A stretch of 64,000 bases of DNA from Pantoea agglomerans NBRC 102470 (GTDB lineage Bacteria > Pseudomonadota > Gammaproteobacteria > Enterobacterales > Enterobacteriaceae). The notes below the pieces were generated by a model. It had not been told where the DNA came from, made no database searches, and was given only the letters and a program-made list of their open reading frames with translations. Positions 17,276-27,804 of the stretch are shown one piece after another (the stretch's first letter is position 1; every line of letters begins with the position of its first letter). The position numbers and the translations under genes are program-made. The stretch covers positions 496,001 to 560,000 of the forward strand of contig NZ_BCZA01000001.1 in assembly GCF_001598475.1 (NCBI RefSeq), read 5' to 3'.

Positions 17276-17932
17276 ATGAGCGACAGCGAAACGCTACACA
17301 CCATTGCCCATCTGCGGCGTGAATATACCCGCGGTGGATTGCGTCGTAAGGATCTGCCGGACGATCCGATCGCGCTATTTGAACAGTGGCTAAGCCAGGC
17401 CTGCGAGGCAAAACTGCCCGATCCTACCGCCATGACCGTGGCAACCGTAGACGAGCAGGGCCAGCCGTGGCAGCGTATCGTGCTGCTGAAGCACTACGAT
17501 GCGCAGGGCATGGTGTTTTACACCAACCTCGGCAGCCGTAAGGCGCTGCAGCTGGCGCACAATCCGCGCATCTCTCTGCACTTCCCGTGGCACTATCTGG
17601 AGCGTCAGGTGATGGTGCTGGGTGAAGTGGAAAAACTGTCGCCCCTCGAGGTGCTGAAATATTTCCACAGTCGTCCGCGCGACAGTCAGATTGGTGCCTG
17701 GGTGTCGAAGCAGTCAAGCCGTATTTCGGCACGCGGTATTCTGGAAGGAAAGTTCCTGGAGCTTAAACAGAAGTTCCAGCAGGGCGAAGTGCCGCTGCCC
17801 AGCTTCTGGGGTGGCTACCGGGTGAAATTTCACACGCTGGAGTTCTGGCAGGGTGGCGAACATCGTCTGCACGATCGTTTCATCTATCAGCGCGATCACG
17901 ACGGCTGGAAAATCGACCGTCTGGCACCCTGA
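17276..17932 (+). CDS. pdxH: Pyridoxine/pyridoxamine 5'-phosphate oxidase
   Basis: This 218-residue FMN enzyme makes pyridoxal 5'-phosphate from PNP or PMP. It shows the family start [20 protein letters not shown], the FMN-binding RIVLLKHYD region, [13 protein letters not shown] and the C-terminal signature [20 protein letters not shown], ending in RLAP. Length matches E. coli PdxH (218). It sits 25 bp after mliC and upstream of tyrS and pdxY, the same order as E. coli. Confidence 0.97.
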   Translation: MSDSETLHTIAHLRREYTRGGLRRKDLPDDPIALFEQWLSQACEAKLPDPTAMTVATVDEQGQPWQRIVLLKHYDAQGMVFYTNLGSRKALQLAHNPRISLHFPWHYLERQVMVLGEVEKLSPLEVLKYFHSRPRDSQIGAWVSKQSSRISARGILEGKFLELKQKFQQGEVPLPSFWGGYRVKFHTLEFWQGGEHRLHDRFIYQRDHDGWKIDRLAP

Positions 17933-18072
17933 ATCTGCACGATTCGCCCCTATCAGCGCTGGCACAGAAAGCGTCAGCGCTTTATGCTATAGCCCTGATT
18001 TTTTTCGATTCCGCAACTCAGCGGAAAGCTGTGTACCAGCATAGGTGCAGTCTGATCAATTTGGAGTCAGTA

Positions 18073-19347
18073 ATGACCAGCAGTAACCTGATACAACAAT
18101 TGCAGGAGAGGGGCCTAATCGCCCAGGTGACGGATGAAGACGCGTTAACAGAGAAACTGGCGCAGGGGCCAATTTCGCTCTATTGCGGCTTTGACCCCAC
18201 TGCTGACAGCTTGCATTTGGGCCATCTGGTACCGCTGCTCTGCCTGAAGCGTTTTCAGGATGCCGGCCACAAGCCGGTGGCGCTGGTCGGTGGTGCAACC
18301 GGCCTGATTGGTGACCCGAGCTTCAAAGCCGCAGAGCGTAAACTTAATACCAGTGAAACCGTCAACGAATGGGTTGAAAAGATCCGCCAGCAGGTGGCGC
18401 CATTCCTCGACTTCGATTGCGGCAGCAACAGCGCCATCGCTGCCAACAACTACGACTGGTTTGGCGGCATGAACGTGCTGACCTTCCTGCGTGATATCGG
18501 CAAGCACTTCTCTGTTAACCAGATGATCAACAAAGAAGCGGTGAAGCAGCGTCTGAACCGTGACGATCAGGGCATCTCCTTTACCGAGTTCTCCTATAAT
18601 CTGCTGCAGGGCTATGACTTCGCCTGTCTGAACGAGCTGCACGGTGTGTCGCTACAGATTGGCGGTTCTGATCAGTGGGGCAACATCACCTCCGGTATCG
18701 ATCTGACCCGTCGTCTGCATCAGAATCAGGTCTTTGGCCTGACCGTTCCGCTGATCACCAAGTCTGACGGCACCAAATTCGGTAAAACCGAAGGCGGCGC
18801 AGTCTGGCTGGATGCGAAGAAAACCAGCCCGTACAAGTTCTATCAGTTCTGGATCAACACCGCGGATGCTGACGTCTATCGCTTCCTGAAGTTCTTCACC
18901 TTCCTGAGCATGGAAGAGATCAACGCGCTGGAAGAAGAAGACAAAAACAGCGGCACCGCGCCACGTGCGCAGTACGTGCTGGCTGAGCAGGTGACGCGTC
19001 TGGTGCATGGCGAAGCCGGTCTGTCGGCGGCGAAACGCATTACTGCCAGCCTCTTCTCCGGATCCGTGAGCGAAATGACCGAAGCCGATTTTGAACAGCT
19101 GGCGCAGGATGGTATGCCAACTATCGTGCTGGGCGCTGACGATGATCTGCAGCAGGCGCTGGTGAAAGCAGAGCTGGTGCCGTCCCGTGGCCAGGCGCGC
19201 ACCATGATCGGCTCCAATGCCGTTTCATTGAACGGTGAAAAGCAGTCCGATGCGGAGTACCGCTTCAGCGACAGTGACAAACTGTTTAACCGCTATACGC
19301 TGCTGCGTCGCGGCAAGAAACATTACTGCCTGATTAACTGGCAGTAA
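18073..19347 (+). CDS. tyrS: Tyrosyl-tRNA synthetase
   Basis: The 424-residue class I synthetase charges tRNA-Tyr. The HIGH motif appears as HLGH ([13 protein letters not shown]), the KMSKS loop as KFGKT, and a C-terminal S4 RNA-binding domain starts at about residue 355. Length equals E. coli TyrS. The start at 18073 ([15 protein letters not shown]) aligns with E. coli and has GGAG upstream; an in-frame ATG at 18031 is in the leader. The genes pdxH-tyrS-pdxY are probably partly co-transcribed. Confidence 0.98.
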   Translation: MTSSNLIQQLQERGLIAQVTDEDALTEKLAQGPISLYCGFDPTADSLHLGHLVPLLCLKRFQDAGHKPVALVGGATGLIGDPSFKAAERKLNTSETVNEWVEKIRQQVAPFLDFDCGSNSAIAANNYDWFGGMNVLTFLRDIGKHFSVNQMINKEAVKQRLNRDDQGISFTEFSYNLLQGYDFACLNELHGVSLQIGGSDQWGNITSGIDLTRRLHQNQVFGLTVPLITKSDGTKFGKTEGGAVWLDAKKTSPYKFYQFWINTADADVYRFLKFFTFLSMEEINALEEEDKNSGTAPRAQYVLAEQVTRLVHGEAGLSAAKRITASLFSGSVSEMTEADFEQLAQDGMPTIVLGADDDLQQALVKAELVPSRGQARTMIGSNAVSLNGEKQSDAEYRFSDSDKLFNRYTLLRRGKKHYCLINWQ

Positions 19348-19353
19348 GATTTC

Positions 19354-19379
19354 AGGGCCGGTTTCCGGCCCTTTTTTTA
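19354..19379 (+). terminator. Intrinsic terminator of tyrS
   Basis: An 8-bp GC stem (AGGGCCGG / CCGGCCCT, loop TTT) is followed by seven T residues, between tyrS and pdxY. Some readthrough into pdxY is likely. Confidence 0.9.
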
Positions 19380-19404
19380 TGGCAAGGCAGGACAGGGCAA
19401 ACAA

Positions 19405-20265
19405 GTGAAAAATATTTTAGCGATTCAGTCGCACGTTGTTTTTGGTCACGCTGGTAACGCGGCGGCTGAGTTTCCGATGCGCCGTATGGGCGCAAACGTC
19501 TGGCCGCTGAATACCGTGCAGTTTTCCAACCATACGCAATATGGCCACTGGACCGGCACGGTGATGCCTGCAACGCATTTAACCGACATTGTTAAAGGCA
19601 TTGCTGACATCGACCGCCTGAAGACCTGTGACGCGGTCCTGAGCGGATATCTGGGCTCGGCAGAGCAGGGCGAGCAGATTCTGCAGATTGTCCGTCAGGT
19701 CAAAGCGGCCAACCCGAATGCCTGGTACTTCTGCGATCCGGTCATGGGCCATCCGGAGAAAGGCTGCATCGTAGCACCGGGTGTGGCGGAGTTTCACTGT
19801 AAAATGGCGATGCCTGCCAGCGACATTATCGCCCCGAACCTGCTTGAACTGGAGATGCTGAGCGAGCGCACCGTCACGGACGTCGACGCGGCGGTAGACG
19901 CTGCGCGGGCACTGATTGCCCAGGGACCACGCGTGGTGCTGGTGAAGCATCTGGCGCGTGCGGGTCGTCGCAGCGATCGCTTTGAAATGTTGCTGGTAAC
20001 GGCTGAAGATGCCTGGCACATCAGCCGTCCGCTGGTCGATTTCGGTGTCCGTCAGCCGGTCGGCGTGGGCGATCTCACCAGCGGTCTGCTGCTGGTTAAT
20101 CTGTTGCACGGGAAATCATTGCAGGATGCGCTGGAGCATGTCACCGCAGCGGTATACGAGGTGATGCTGAAAACCCATCAGATGGGCGAATATGAACTGC
20201 AGCTGGTGGCGGCACAGGATGCCATCGCCACGCCGACGCAGCACTTCGCGGCAGAAAAACTGTAA
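19405..20265 (+). CDS. pdxY: Pyridoxal kinase PdxY
   Basis: This 286-residue ribokinase-family enzyme phosphorylates pyridoxal in the B6 salvage pathway. It shows [31 protein letters not shown], the [11 protein letters not shown] motif and the anion-hole/catalytic Asp in GVGDLTSG. The likely start is GTG at 19405, with a weak GACAGGG upstream. The close match to E. coli begins at this point. Synteny with tyrS and gstA is conserved. Confidence 0.96.
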   Translation: MKNILAIQSHVVFGHAGNAAAEFPMRRMGANVWPLNTVQFSNHTQYGHWTGTVMPATHLTDIVKGIADIDRLKTCDAVLSGYLGSAEQGEQILQIVRQVKAANPNAWYFCDPVMGHPEKGCIVAPGVAEFHCKMAMPASDIIAPNLLELEMLSERTVTDVDAAVDAARALIAQGPRVVLVKHLARAGRRSDRFEMLLVTAEDAWHISRPLVDFGVRQPVGVGDLTSGLLLVNLLHGKSLQDALEHVTAAVYEVMLKTHQMGEYELQLVAAQDAIATPTQHFAAEKL

Positions 20266-20270
20266 CGCAT

Positions 20271-20292
20271 CAGGGCCGGATAACCGGCCCTG
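20271..20292. terminator. Hairpin between convergent pdxY and gstA
   Basis: A 9-bp perfect stem (CAGGGCCGG / CCGGCCCTG, loop ATAA) lies between the two converging genes. The T-tract is minimal, so termination may be inefficient or Rho-assisted. Confidence 0.6.
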
Positions 20293-20297
20293 TTGAC

Positions 20298-20903
20298 TCA
20301 GGCTAAGCCTTCCGCTTTAAGCGCCGCCTGCACCGCAGGACGTTCCGCGACACGATCAAACCACGCGCCCAGCGCCGTAAAGCCGGATAAATCCAGTCCC
20401 AGCGCTTTTGCCCAGCGCGTCACCACAAACAGATAGGCATCCGCCACGCTGAAATGCAGCCCCATCAGCCACTGTTTGTCGCGCAGTGACTCATCGACAT
20501 AGCGGAATTTTGCTTCCAGCTGGTTGCGGGTCTGCGCTTTCACCTCATCGGAGTAACCGGGACGAAACAGTGGCCCAAAGCTTTTATGCAGCTCACTGCC
20601 GATGTAGCTGAGCCACTCCACGGTGTGATAACGCGTCAGGCTGCCAACCGGTGCCAGCAGATGGCGATCGGGCTTAAGATCCGCCAGGTACTGAACAATG
20701 GCGACGCCTTCCGTCAGCACAGAACCGTCGCTGAGCTGCAGCGCGGGCACCTGGCCTTTAGGATTGATTTGGCGGAAGTCATCGCCCCGTTCAGTGATTT
20801 TTGTGGCCAGATCAACACTCACCTGAGTGAAGTCGAGTCCGCATTCACGCATAACAATATGGGGTGAGAGAGAGCAGGCACCCGCTTTGCAAAACAGTTT
20901 CAT
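20298..20903 (-). CDS. gstA: Glutathione S-transferase GstA (beta class)
   Basis: This 201-residue protein has the beta-class start [16 protein letters not shown], with the conserved Cys10 that forms a mixed disulphide with glutathione. NPKGQVPAL, the cis-Pro glutathione site and [13 protein letters not shown] follow. The C-terminal helical domain contains [10 protein letters not shown]. It conjugates glutathione to electrophiles and acts in peroxide defence. The ATG at 20903 has AAGGAG upstream; a longer in-frame start is not supported. Confidence 0.96.
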   Translation of the reverse strand: MKLFCKAGACSLSPHIVMRECGLDFTQVSVDLATKITERGDDFRQINPKGQVPALQLSDGSVLTEGVAIVQYLADLKPDRHLLAPVGSLTRYHTVEWLSYIGSELHKSFGPLFRPGYSDEVKAQTRNQLEAKFRYVDESLRDKQWLMGLHFSVADAYLFVVTRWAKALGLDLSGFTALGAWFDRVAERPAVQAALKAEGLA

Positions 20904-21009
20904 GACCAGGTACTCCTTGTTGCAATGGAATCCTTGCATAGTAAAGAGTCAAAGCGGGATTACCAGTGACAAAGATCAGGGATCTGCGAAGGGCGTTGCG
21001 GCAAGCCAT

Positions 21010-21035
21010 AAAAAAAGCCGGGCAGAGCCCGGCTT
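21010..21035 (-). terminator. Intrinsic terminator of dtpA
   Basis: A 9-bp stem (AAGCCGGGC / GCCCGGCTT, loop AGA) is followed on the minus strand by a T-run of about seven. It lies 20 bp past the dtpA stop codon. Confidence 0.85.
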
Positions 21036-21054
21036 AGCTGAAGTGCAGCGTGAA

Positions 21055-22551
21055 TTACGCCTGCACGTTATTTTTTTTCGCGTCCGGATCCTGCGCCATG
21101 CGGTTCAGCATCGGCGCCGTAATCAGCATCAGCAGGGCGATCACCGCCGTCACGATACCAATCTGCTGGAATACGCGGCTGTAGGTCGCCAGCGAAATCA
21201 GTGGATCGGTAACGTTTTCAGGCACGGCCATCAGATTTGCCACTTTACCGGCAATCACTGCCGCGCCAGCGGTAGTCAGGAACCAGGAACCCATGATAAA
21301 GCCCATCAGACGCTGAGGCACCAGCTGTGCCACCATCGCCAGGCCGAGGCCAGAGATCATCAGCTCACCGATACTCTGCAGCGCATAGCTCAGGATCAGC
21401 CAGTTAACGGAAACGATACCGGCATCGCTGGCGAACTTCGCACCCACCGGCAGCACCAGGAACGCAGCGGAGCAGAGCACCATACCAAAGGCAAACTTGT
21501 GCGGCATCGGCAGTTTATCGCCCAGCTTGTTATAGAGCGCCGCCAGCAGCGGACTGGCCAGCATAATCCAGAACGGGTTCAGCGCCTGGAACTGCTCGGG
21601 GGCAAAAGTAATGCCGAGAATGGTGTGCTCAACGTTGCGGATAGCAAAGAAGTTGAGTGACGTTGGCATCTGCATATAAAGCACGAAGAACAGAATCGCT
21701 TCGACCATCAGCAGGAAAGCAACAATCATCTTACGACGTGCCGCACCCTGCAGTGCAAAGGCCTCTTTGGCAAACACCAGCACGATACCCAGGGCAATCA
21801 CCGCCAGCACCAGTCGTGCGATAGACTGGTGATGCAGCATCCAGTTGGCCAGTGCGATCAGTACGACGATGCCGACCAGCGTCATCAGCAGTTTTCCGAT
21901 CTGCAACGGAGCGAAATCGGGTTTAGAACCGTAATCCTTAACCATGCGTTTGCAGAACAGGAAGTTAAACAGGGTGATGATCAGACCGATAACGCACAGT
22001 GAGAAGGCTACGCTATAACCATATTTCGCCGCTAACCACGGTGTCAGCATCATTGAGAAGAGTGAGCCGATGTTGATCGACATATAGAACATGGTGAAAG
22101 CACCGTCGAGACGCGGATCATCTTTGTCATAGCAGGTAGAGAGCAGCGAAGAGGGGTTTGCCTTAAACAGGCCGCTACCCACCGCGATGGTCGCCATACC
22201 GATGTAGACAATGCTGACGTTATGACCGGAGAACGCCACCAGTGCATAGCCCAGCGCCAGCACCAGGACACCCAGTACGATGACGCGTTTGGTACCCAGC
22301 ACCTTATCACCGAGCCAGCCGCCAATCGCGACCAGGCCATACACCAGCGCACTGAATGAAGAGAACAGGGTAATGGAGTCTGATTCAGACAACCCCAGTT
22401 GCTTCACCAGGTAAACCGCCATAATGGCCTGCAGGCCATAGAAGCCAAAACGTTCCCATAACTCAATCGAGAAGATTAAGTAGAACGCCTTCGGCTGTTT
22501 AAACGCATTGAGACTGACAGCCTCATCAGTGTGTTTGTTTGCAGTTGACAC
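21055..22551 (-). CDS. dtpA: Di-/tripeptide permease DtpA (proton-coupled POT family)
   Basis: The 498-residue inner-membrane protein has 14 predicted membrane helices. The POT signature is present: [20 protein letters not shown] at residues about 29-48 contains the ExxERF-type proton-coupling motif, followed by [10 protein letters not shown] and FYMSINIGS. It imports di- and tripeptides with protons. The likely start is GTG at 22551 with GAGG upstream; the N-terminus then aligns exactly with E. coli DtpA (MSTAN). Long untranslated DNA lies upstream. Confidence 0.96.
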   Translation of the reverse strand: MSTANKHTDEAVSLNAFKQPKAFYLIFSIELWERFGFYGLQAIMAVYLVKQLGLSESDSITLFSSFSALVYGLVAIGGWLGDKVLGTKRVIVLGVLVLALGYALVAFSGHNVSIVYIGMATIAVGSGLFKANPSSLLSTCYDKDDPRLDGAFTMFYMSINIGSLFSMMLTPWLAAKYGYSVAFSLCVIGLIITLFNFLFCKRMVKDYGSKPDFAPLQIGKLLMTLVGIVVLIALANWMLHHQSIARLVLAVIALGIVLVFAKEAFALQGAARRKMIVAFLLMVEAILFFVLYMQMPTSLNFFAIRNVEHTILGITFAPEQFQALNPFWIMLASPLLAALYNKLGDKLPMPHKFAFGMVLCSAAFLVLPVGAKFASDAGIVSVNWLILSYALQSIGELMISGLGLAMVAQLVPQRLMGFIMGSWFLTTAGAAVIAGKVANLMAVPENVTDPLISLATYSRVFQQIGIVTAVIALLMLITAPMLNRMAQDPDAKKNNVQA

Positions 22552-23220
22552 ATGTACCTCAGTTTTTTCATACCCTGTTTCGGGACAGGAATTAAGTCCG
22601 CGTCATGTGAGTTTTCCATGCGCAAGATTGTTATTAGAAGGGAAAAGCGGCGACTAATTTGGCTGATTACGGGCGGCAGGGCAAGAATTTTCTGACAACC
22701 CGCCCGACCCTGGAATGTTGGGTTAAAAAACTTATAGCAAACTGTTAATTGGTTTTTAATTTTGAGTGTAGTGTAAATAGCAGCGCATAAACGCTGGATA
22801 AGCGCCTTGCACTGGAGAGTATTAACATTAACTGCTAATGCGCGGTTAACCAGATAAATAGTTTGCTGAATGATAATCAGGCAGCACTAACGGCAGGTTG
22901 CTGATTAATTCACAGTCAATCTGCCGAATTATCGGACATTACACGCCTGGCATTGCCGCAAAAACCGTCAAATGATGATCCTGTGCACAAACAGATGATT
23001 TATTTCAGAAAGGAAAAAAAGAAACCGGTTGCGTCGTCTCGTCTGACGCGGCAGCTGAGGGTGCTCGCAGGCGCTGGCAAGATAAAAATCAGCTCAGCCT
23101 GCCGGTGAAAAGCTGCCCGTGCATGTTAAAAAACCTATCACGATAATCCGCTTTCAGCTCGCCCTCGACAGTAAATTAACATTACTGTAACCTCTCAATT
23201 TCCCCGAGAAGGATCTGTTT
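22552..23220. other. 669-bp intergenic region between dtpA and the amidotransferase-like gene
   Basis: This holds the divergent promoters of dtpA and the gene at 23221. A TATAAG box on the minus strand near 22730 could serve dtpA. It is AT-rich and no open frame is convincing. No clear sRNA, riboswitch or operator was recognised. Confidence 0.45.
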
Positions 23221-23916
23221 ATGTCGTCCCCCCTGCGCTTATCCCTGGTTGGTGACTACCGCACCGATGCGGTTGCCCATCAGGCTATCCCCCTTGCTAT
23301 TGAACGTGCTGCCCGCTGGCTGAATATCACCGCTGAAGCGGAGTGGATCGCCACTGACCGACTGGATGAGTCAGAACTGCAACTCAGCGATGCCGTCTGG
23401 GTGGTGCCAGGTAGCCCCTATCGAAATGATGCCGGCGTGTTTGACACACTCCGCTGGGTGCGTGAAACCGGAAAGCCTTTTCTTGGCTCCTGCGGTGGAT
23501 TCCAGTATGCGCTGATCGAATATGCGCGCAACGTACTGGGCTGGCAGGATGCCAGTCATGCCGAGACAGACACCGAGGGAAGGATGGTGATTGCCCCGCT
23601 GAGCTGCTCGCTGGTGGAACAGCGCGGCGCGGTGAGGTTCGGACCCGGGTCACGCATTGCCAGAGCCTATGGCGCGCTGGAGAGTGATGAAGGTTATCAC
23701 TGTAACTTTGGTGTTAACCCGGAATTCAGTGCAGCGCTGGGCGATAATACGCTGCGCATTACTGCCTGGGACAACGCGGGCGATGTGCGTGGCGTCGAGC
23801 TACCGGATCACCCATTCTATGTCGCCACGCTGTTTCAGTCGGAACGCGCCGCACTGCAGGACAAAGATTCTCCGCTGGTGATTGCCTGGATGCAGGCGGC
23901 GCTGGCGCAACGCTAA
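23221..23916 (+). CDS. Class-I glutamine-amidotransferase-like protein (CTP-synthase C-terminal-related)
   Basis: The 231-residue single-domain protein resembles the glutaminase domain of CTP synthase. The nucleophile Cys sits in FLGSCGGFQYA and the catalytic His is probably in DHPFYVATLFQSE, with a Glu following as part of the triad. It has no synthetase domain, so it is a free-standing family member whose partner and substrate are unknown. A good Shine-Dalgarno (GAAGGA) precedes the ATG. It stands alone between two divergent or convergent neighbours, so context gives no pathway. Confidence 0.82.
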   Translation: MSSPLRLSLVGDYRTDAVAHQAIPLAIERAARWLNITAEAEWIATDRLDESELQLSDAVWVVPGSPYRNDAGVFDTLRWVRETGKPFLGSCGGFQYALIEYARNVLGWQDASHAETDTEGRMVIAPLSCSLVEQRGAVRFGPGSRIARAYGALESDEGYHCNFGVNPEFSAALGDNTLRITAWDNAGDVRGVELPDHPFYVATLFQSERAALQDKDSPLVIAWMQAALAQR

Positions 23917-23955
23917 ACGCGATCGCCCTGTGACACTGTCACAGGGTGATGCTCG

Positions 23956-25299
23956 TCAGCGCAGCATGGCCGGGCGTTTTGCGTTAAAGGACCAGTTATC
24001 GATCAGAAACTGCATGCCCAGCGCATCGTTTCGGTTTTTATCCGGTAGCGAGTTGTAGAGTGCATGTGCCGCTTCAACCCGTTCCATATTCAGGGTAATC
24101 CCCAGCCCTGGCCCCTCTGGCAGTTCCAGATAGCCATCCCGAATCTGCGGCGCATGCTGCGTCAGCTGCTGCCCATCCTGCCAGATCCAGTGGGTATCAA
24201 AGGCGGTCAGGCGATCACCGGGTGCGGCTGCCCCCAGATGCGCCACCATCGCCAGCGACACGTCAAAGTGGTTGTTTGAGTGGCAGCCGGTGGTCAGGTC
24301 CCACTCATGGCAGAGCTGCGCCACGGTGTGTGCGTTACGCATCGTCCAGAAGTGTGGGTCGGCCAGGGGAATGTCGATGGCATTGAGCTGCAGCGCATGC
24401 TGCAACTGTCGCCAGTCATTGGCGATCATATTCGTGGCAACCGGAATGCCGGTGGCCCGCCTGAATTCTGCCAGCGTTTCCCGACCGGAATAGCCATGCT
24501 CCGCGCCACAGGGATCTTCCAGATAGGGAATGCGGCCCGCCAGCTGTTTGCCATAATAAATGGCCTCATCCAGCGACCAGCTGGCGTTGGGATCAACCGT
24601 TACCCGCGCCTGCGGGAAGCGCGCCAGCAGGGCATTGACCGTATCCACTTCCACTTCGCCGTGATGGACACCGCCCTTGAGTTTGAAATCGCGGAAACCA
24701 TAGCGATCCGCTGCCGCCTCCGCCAGCCGCACCACGCCTTCCGCGTCCATCGCTTTCTCATGACGCAGTTGCAGCCAGGCATCACCACCCGCGTGGCCCG
24801 CCTGATAGTTCATGCTGGTCAGATTACGGTCGGCGATATAGAACAGATAGCCGAGGACCGGCACCCGATCGCGCTGCTTGCCGCTGGCAAGTAACTCGGC
24901 AACCGGCAGATTCAGGTGCTGTCCCAGCAGATCAAGCAGCGCCGCTTCAATCGCCGCGGTGGCGTTGTAAAACTTCTCCGGGTTCATCTGCGGAATATGA
25001 ATGTCGTCGGTATGCGCGGTCTGCTGGTGTCGTGCGTCGCTGGCAAACAGCGTGGCGATGGTGGCATTCAGCCGCAGGAGTTCGCTGCCCTCAATCTGCG
25101 GACGAAAGCGCTCAAGCAGCGCCAGCGTTGAAGCGTGACAGGGACTTTCGCCGACGCCGGTACGGCCAGCCGAGTCAGTCAGGATCACCAGGATACGGGT
25201 AAAGTAGCAGTTGTGTGCACCGCCAATGTTCAGCAGCATGCTGTCATATCCGGCGACCGGCACTACCCGCATTGTTTTAATGACTGGACTGTCTGACAT
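23956..25299 (-). CDS. Glucarate-dehydratase-family enzyme (GudX/GudD-like enolase superfamily)
   Basis: This 447-residue enolase-superfamily protein has the catalytic Lys in FKLKGG, Asp/Asn in VDPNASWSL, Glu in EDPCGAE, Asn in ATNMIANDW, His in CHSNNHFDVS and Asp in TAFDTHWIW. The GCHSNNHFD form is that of GudX rather than GudD. The capping loop after GVGE differs (SPCHAS instead of the usual PGG), so the substrate may be a different aldarate. The start at 25299 (MSDSPV) has GGAG upstream. It overlaps the preceding MFS transporter gene by 23 bp, implying a two-gene uptake and dehydration operon. Confidence 0.88.
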   Translation of the reverse strand: MSDSPVIKTMRVVPVAGYDSMLLNIGGAHNCYFTRILVILTDSAGRTGVGESPCHASTLALLERFRPQIEGSELLRLNATIATLFASDARHQQTAHTDDIHIPQMNPEKFYNATAAIEAALLDLLGQHLNLPVAELLASGKQRDRVPVLGYLFYIADRNLTSMNYQAGHAGGDAWLQLRHEKAMDAEGVVRLAEAAADRYGFRDFKLKGGVHHGEVEVDTVNALLARFPQARVTVDPNASWSLDEAIYYGKQLAGRIPYLEDPCGAEHGYSGRETLAEFRRATGIPVATNMIANDWRQLQHALQLNAIDIPLADPHFWTMRNAHTVAQLCHEWDLTTGCHSNNHFDVSLAMVAHLGAAAPGDRLTAFDTHWIWQDGQQLTQHAPQIRDGYLELPEGPGLGITLNMERVEAAHALYNSLPDKNRNDALGMQFLIDNWSFNAKRPAMLR

Positions 25300-26620
25300 G
25301 TTGATTCTCCATAGGATCAAGGGAAGGCGGGGATGGCTTGCGGCGCAGCAGCAGCCACAGCCCGGTCAGCAGCGAGACGCTGGTCAGGGCATAGAGACCG
25401 CCGGTAGTGGAGCCGGTCTTCATCTCCAGATAGCCAAACACCGTCGGTGCGAAGAAGCCGCCAAGGTTGCCAACGGAATTCACCAGCGCAATGCCGGGCG
25501 CGACAATCGAGGCGGGCAGCTCTCCCTGTGGCATCGGCCAGAAAAAGGTCGCACTGACTTTCGAGCCGATACAGGCCACGATCATCGCCAGGAAGCCAAA
25601 CCACGGGGAACCCAGCGTGGCCATAAAGGTGCCGCAGGCCGCTACCAGCATGGCGACACCCAGCGCTTTATCGAGTTTGTCGCGGTGGCGGTCTGAAAAG
25701 CGGCTCAGCAGGTTAATGGCAATAATGGCGCACAGCCAGGGCACGGCGGTGAGAATGCCGATGCCAAAACTGCTGAAGCCCTGAATGCGCTGAATAATCT
25801 GCGGCAGCCAGAACACCAGCGTATAGCCGGTCATGGTCATAGTAAAAAAGATCGCGCAGAAGAACAGCAGGCTGCGATTACGTAGCAGCGACATTTTGCC
25901 TGGCTCGCGGTTAAGCTCGTCACGCTGCGTCTCTTCATTCTGCAACTGCTGTACCAGCGCCTGTTTCTCCGCGGCACTCAGCCAGCGCGCCTCGCCAGGT
26001 CGTGACACCAGCACCCAGGCGGCCAGAATGCCGACCAGCACCGACGCACCGCCTTCGAGAAACATCACCCACTTCCAGCCTGCAATCCCCAGGAAATTGT
26101 GCATCATCAGGATCGCGCCGGTGATGGGGCCGGAGAAGAGAAAGGCGCCAGCGGTGGCACTCAGCACCATCGCGGTGGCACGGCCGCGCCAGGCATTGGG
26201 CACCCACTGACGGAAATAGAACAGCACGCCAGGAAAGAAGCCTGCTTCCGCTACGCCAAGTAAAAAACGCAGCAGGTAAAACTGGATCGGTGAGGTGACG
26301 AAACCGGTCAGGACCACCACCAGCCCCCAGGTTATCATGATGCGCGTCAGCCAGACGCGGGCGCCGAAGCGCTTCATCATCAGGTTGCTCGGCACCTCAA
26401 ACAGCGCATAGCCGATAAAAAAGAGGCCCGCGCCCAGCCCAAAGGCCGCCGCGCTGATCCCGGCATCGGTTCGCAACTCCGCTTTGATAAAGCCAATATT
26501 GGCGCGGTCGATCTGGTTAATAATCAGCATCACCACCAGCATCGGGATGATATGGGTGAAGAACTTTTTGATGGCGGAGGCGATCAGCTCATCGTGCTGC
26601 GGGGACAAGGCGCTATCCAT
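25277..26620 (-). CDS. MFS transporter, anion:cation symporter (ACS) family, probable sugar-acid importer
   Basis: The 447-residue inner-membrane protein has 12 predicted helices. The NQIDRANIGFIKAEL motif near the first helix and the GVAEAGFFPGVLFYFRQW signature are typical of ACS transporters such as GudP and RhmT. It is the first gene of the operon, and the dehydratase gene begins inside its 3' end. The likely cargo is the hexarate or aldonate handled by that enzyme. GAGGA precedes the ATG. Confidence 0.9.
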   Translation of the reverse strand: MDSALSPQHDELIASAIKKFFTHIIPMLVVMLIINQIDRANIGFIKAELRTDAGISAAAFGLGAGLFFIGYALFEVPSNLMMKRFGARVWLTRIMITWGLVVVLTGFVTSPIQFYLLRFLLGVAEAGFFPGVLFYFRQWVPNAWRGRATAMVLSATAGAFLFSGPITGAILMMHNFLGIAGWKWVMFLEGGASVLVGILAAWVLVSRPGEARWLSAAEKQALVQQLQNEETQRDELNREPGKMSLLRNRSLLFFCAIFFTMTMTGYTLVFWLPQIIQRIQGFSSFGIGILTAVPWLCAIIAINLLSRFSDRHRDKLDKALGVAMLVAACGTFMATLGSPWFGFLAMIVACIGSKVSATFFWPMPQGELPASIVAPGIALVNSVGNLGGFFAPTVFGYLEMKTGSTTGGLYALTSVSLLTGLWLLLRRKPSPPSLDPMENQHVRQSSH

Positions 26621-26877
26621 CGGTCTTCCTCGTGAGAAACGTAAAGAAGAGCAAAGTGTAGGGCGCTGAAAAGGCCAGCTCTATGGGCATCCGCCCAGGA
26701 GCCGATGGGCGTACGGCCTGGACGGTTGTGTTATCAATATGTTACGGAGTGGCGTGGGCGAAGCGGCAGAGTAAAACTGTGGCAGCGATCAACTTCTCAG
26801 GACCAGCGTTCAGGGGAGACCTGAATGCCAGAAGTCGCGCCGACAGTGAAAGATGTAACAGTGCGGGCAGACAGGTT

Positions 26878-27597
26878 TCAGCCACTGAACTGACGGCGCT
26901 GGGCAATCTCTTCAGCACGCAGCAGCAGCGCCTGCAAATCATCCTCGTCAATATCCATCAGTTCACCGTCCTGCAAAGCCTGATGCAGATCGGCGCGCGT
27001 CAGCGGGACCGGCATGGCTACCGGATCGGGTTTAACTTCTTCCGGGGCCAGCGGATGCGGATAGCGACGACCAGCCAGATTATTAAACAGCAGTGCCAGC
27101 AGGGCCAGGGTCAGTGAATTGAGCAGGATCGGCGTCAGGACAAAGTGATATCCAAGCTGCTGCACCGAAGGGCCGCCCAGAATAGCGGTCAGCGCAACGG
27201 CACCGCCGGGCGGATGCAGACAGCGCAGCTGGAACATTAACAGGATCGCCACACAGGCTGCGACGCCGCAGGCAAGGGCAGGATCCGGGATCAGCTGGCT
27301 GACAGTAACGCCCGCCAGCGCTGACAGGCTGTTGCCGCCGACGATTGCCCACGGCTGAGCCAGCGGACTGGCGGGCAGACCAAAGAGTAAAACCGCCGAG
27401 GCACCGACCGGCGCGACAAACCACAGGTTCAGTTCGCCCAGCACCCAGTGGCTCAGCAGGCTGGTCAGGATCAAGCCGATACCGGCACCCAGTCCGGCGA
27501 TCACCACATGCTTTTTACTCACTGCCAGCGGATGTGGCCAGAGGCGCGCCAGAAACAGGCGCAGAGGATGGCTTCCGGCAGAAGCGCTTTTGTTCAT
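26878..27597 (-). CDS. HPP-family integral membrane protein
   Basis: The 239-residue protein has four predicted membrane helices followed by a soluble acidic tail. The family hallmark is seen as CLHPPGGAVALTA at about residues 125-137. Family members are membrane proteins of poorly known function; some plant and cyanobacterial members transport nitrite. The start at 27597 (MNKSASAGS) has a weak GTGAG. A longer in-frame start at 27681 adds an unlikely polar leader. It is an orphan, lying between the sugar-acid operon and nth. Confidence 0.82.
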   Translation of the reverse strand: MNKSASAGSHPLRLFLARLWPHPLAVSKKHVVIAGLGAGIGLILTSLLSHWVLGELNLWFVAPVGASAVLLFGLPASPLAQPWAIVGGNSLSALAGVTVSQLIPDPALACGVAACVAILLMFQLRCLHPPGGAVALTAILGGPSVQQLGYHFVLTPILLNSLTLALLALLFNNLAGRRYPHPLAPEEVKPDPVAMPVPLTRADLHQALQDGELMDIDEDDLQALLLRAEEIAQRRQFSG

Positions 27598-27765
27598 TAC
27601 TTTACTCACTGTGTCATAACATTTTCTTATCGTCAGGGGCGGCGATTCTCCATCATCAACATCAATGTAACAACCCGACAAACTGTACCGTTATTCGTAC
27701 GAACAGGGAGAGCAGCGAAAAGGGGGATCGGGCAGGAGACGCGTCAGCAGAAGTGATCGGCAGAT

Positions 27766-27791
27766 AATAAAAAACCCGCCGCAGCGGGTTT
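27766..27791 (-). terminator. Intrinsic terminator of the rsx-nth operon
   Basis: An 8-bp stem (AAACCCGC / GCGGGTTT, loop CGCA) with an A-run on its left gives a U-tract to leftward transcripts. It lies 14 bp past the nth stop codon. Confidence 0.85.
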
Positions 27792-27804
27792 CTCGTCAGT
27801 GCGA

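Noticed and set aside
26690..26735. Short inverted repeat (CGCCCA..TGGGCG) upstream of the MFS gene as a terminator of the HPP gene
   Set aside because: It has only six pairs, no T-tract on the minus strand and is too far from the HPP stop codon to be called.
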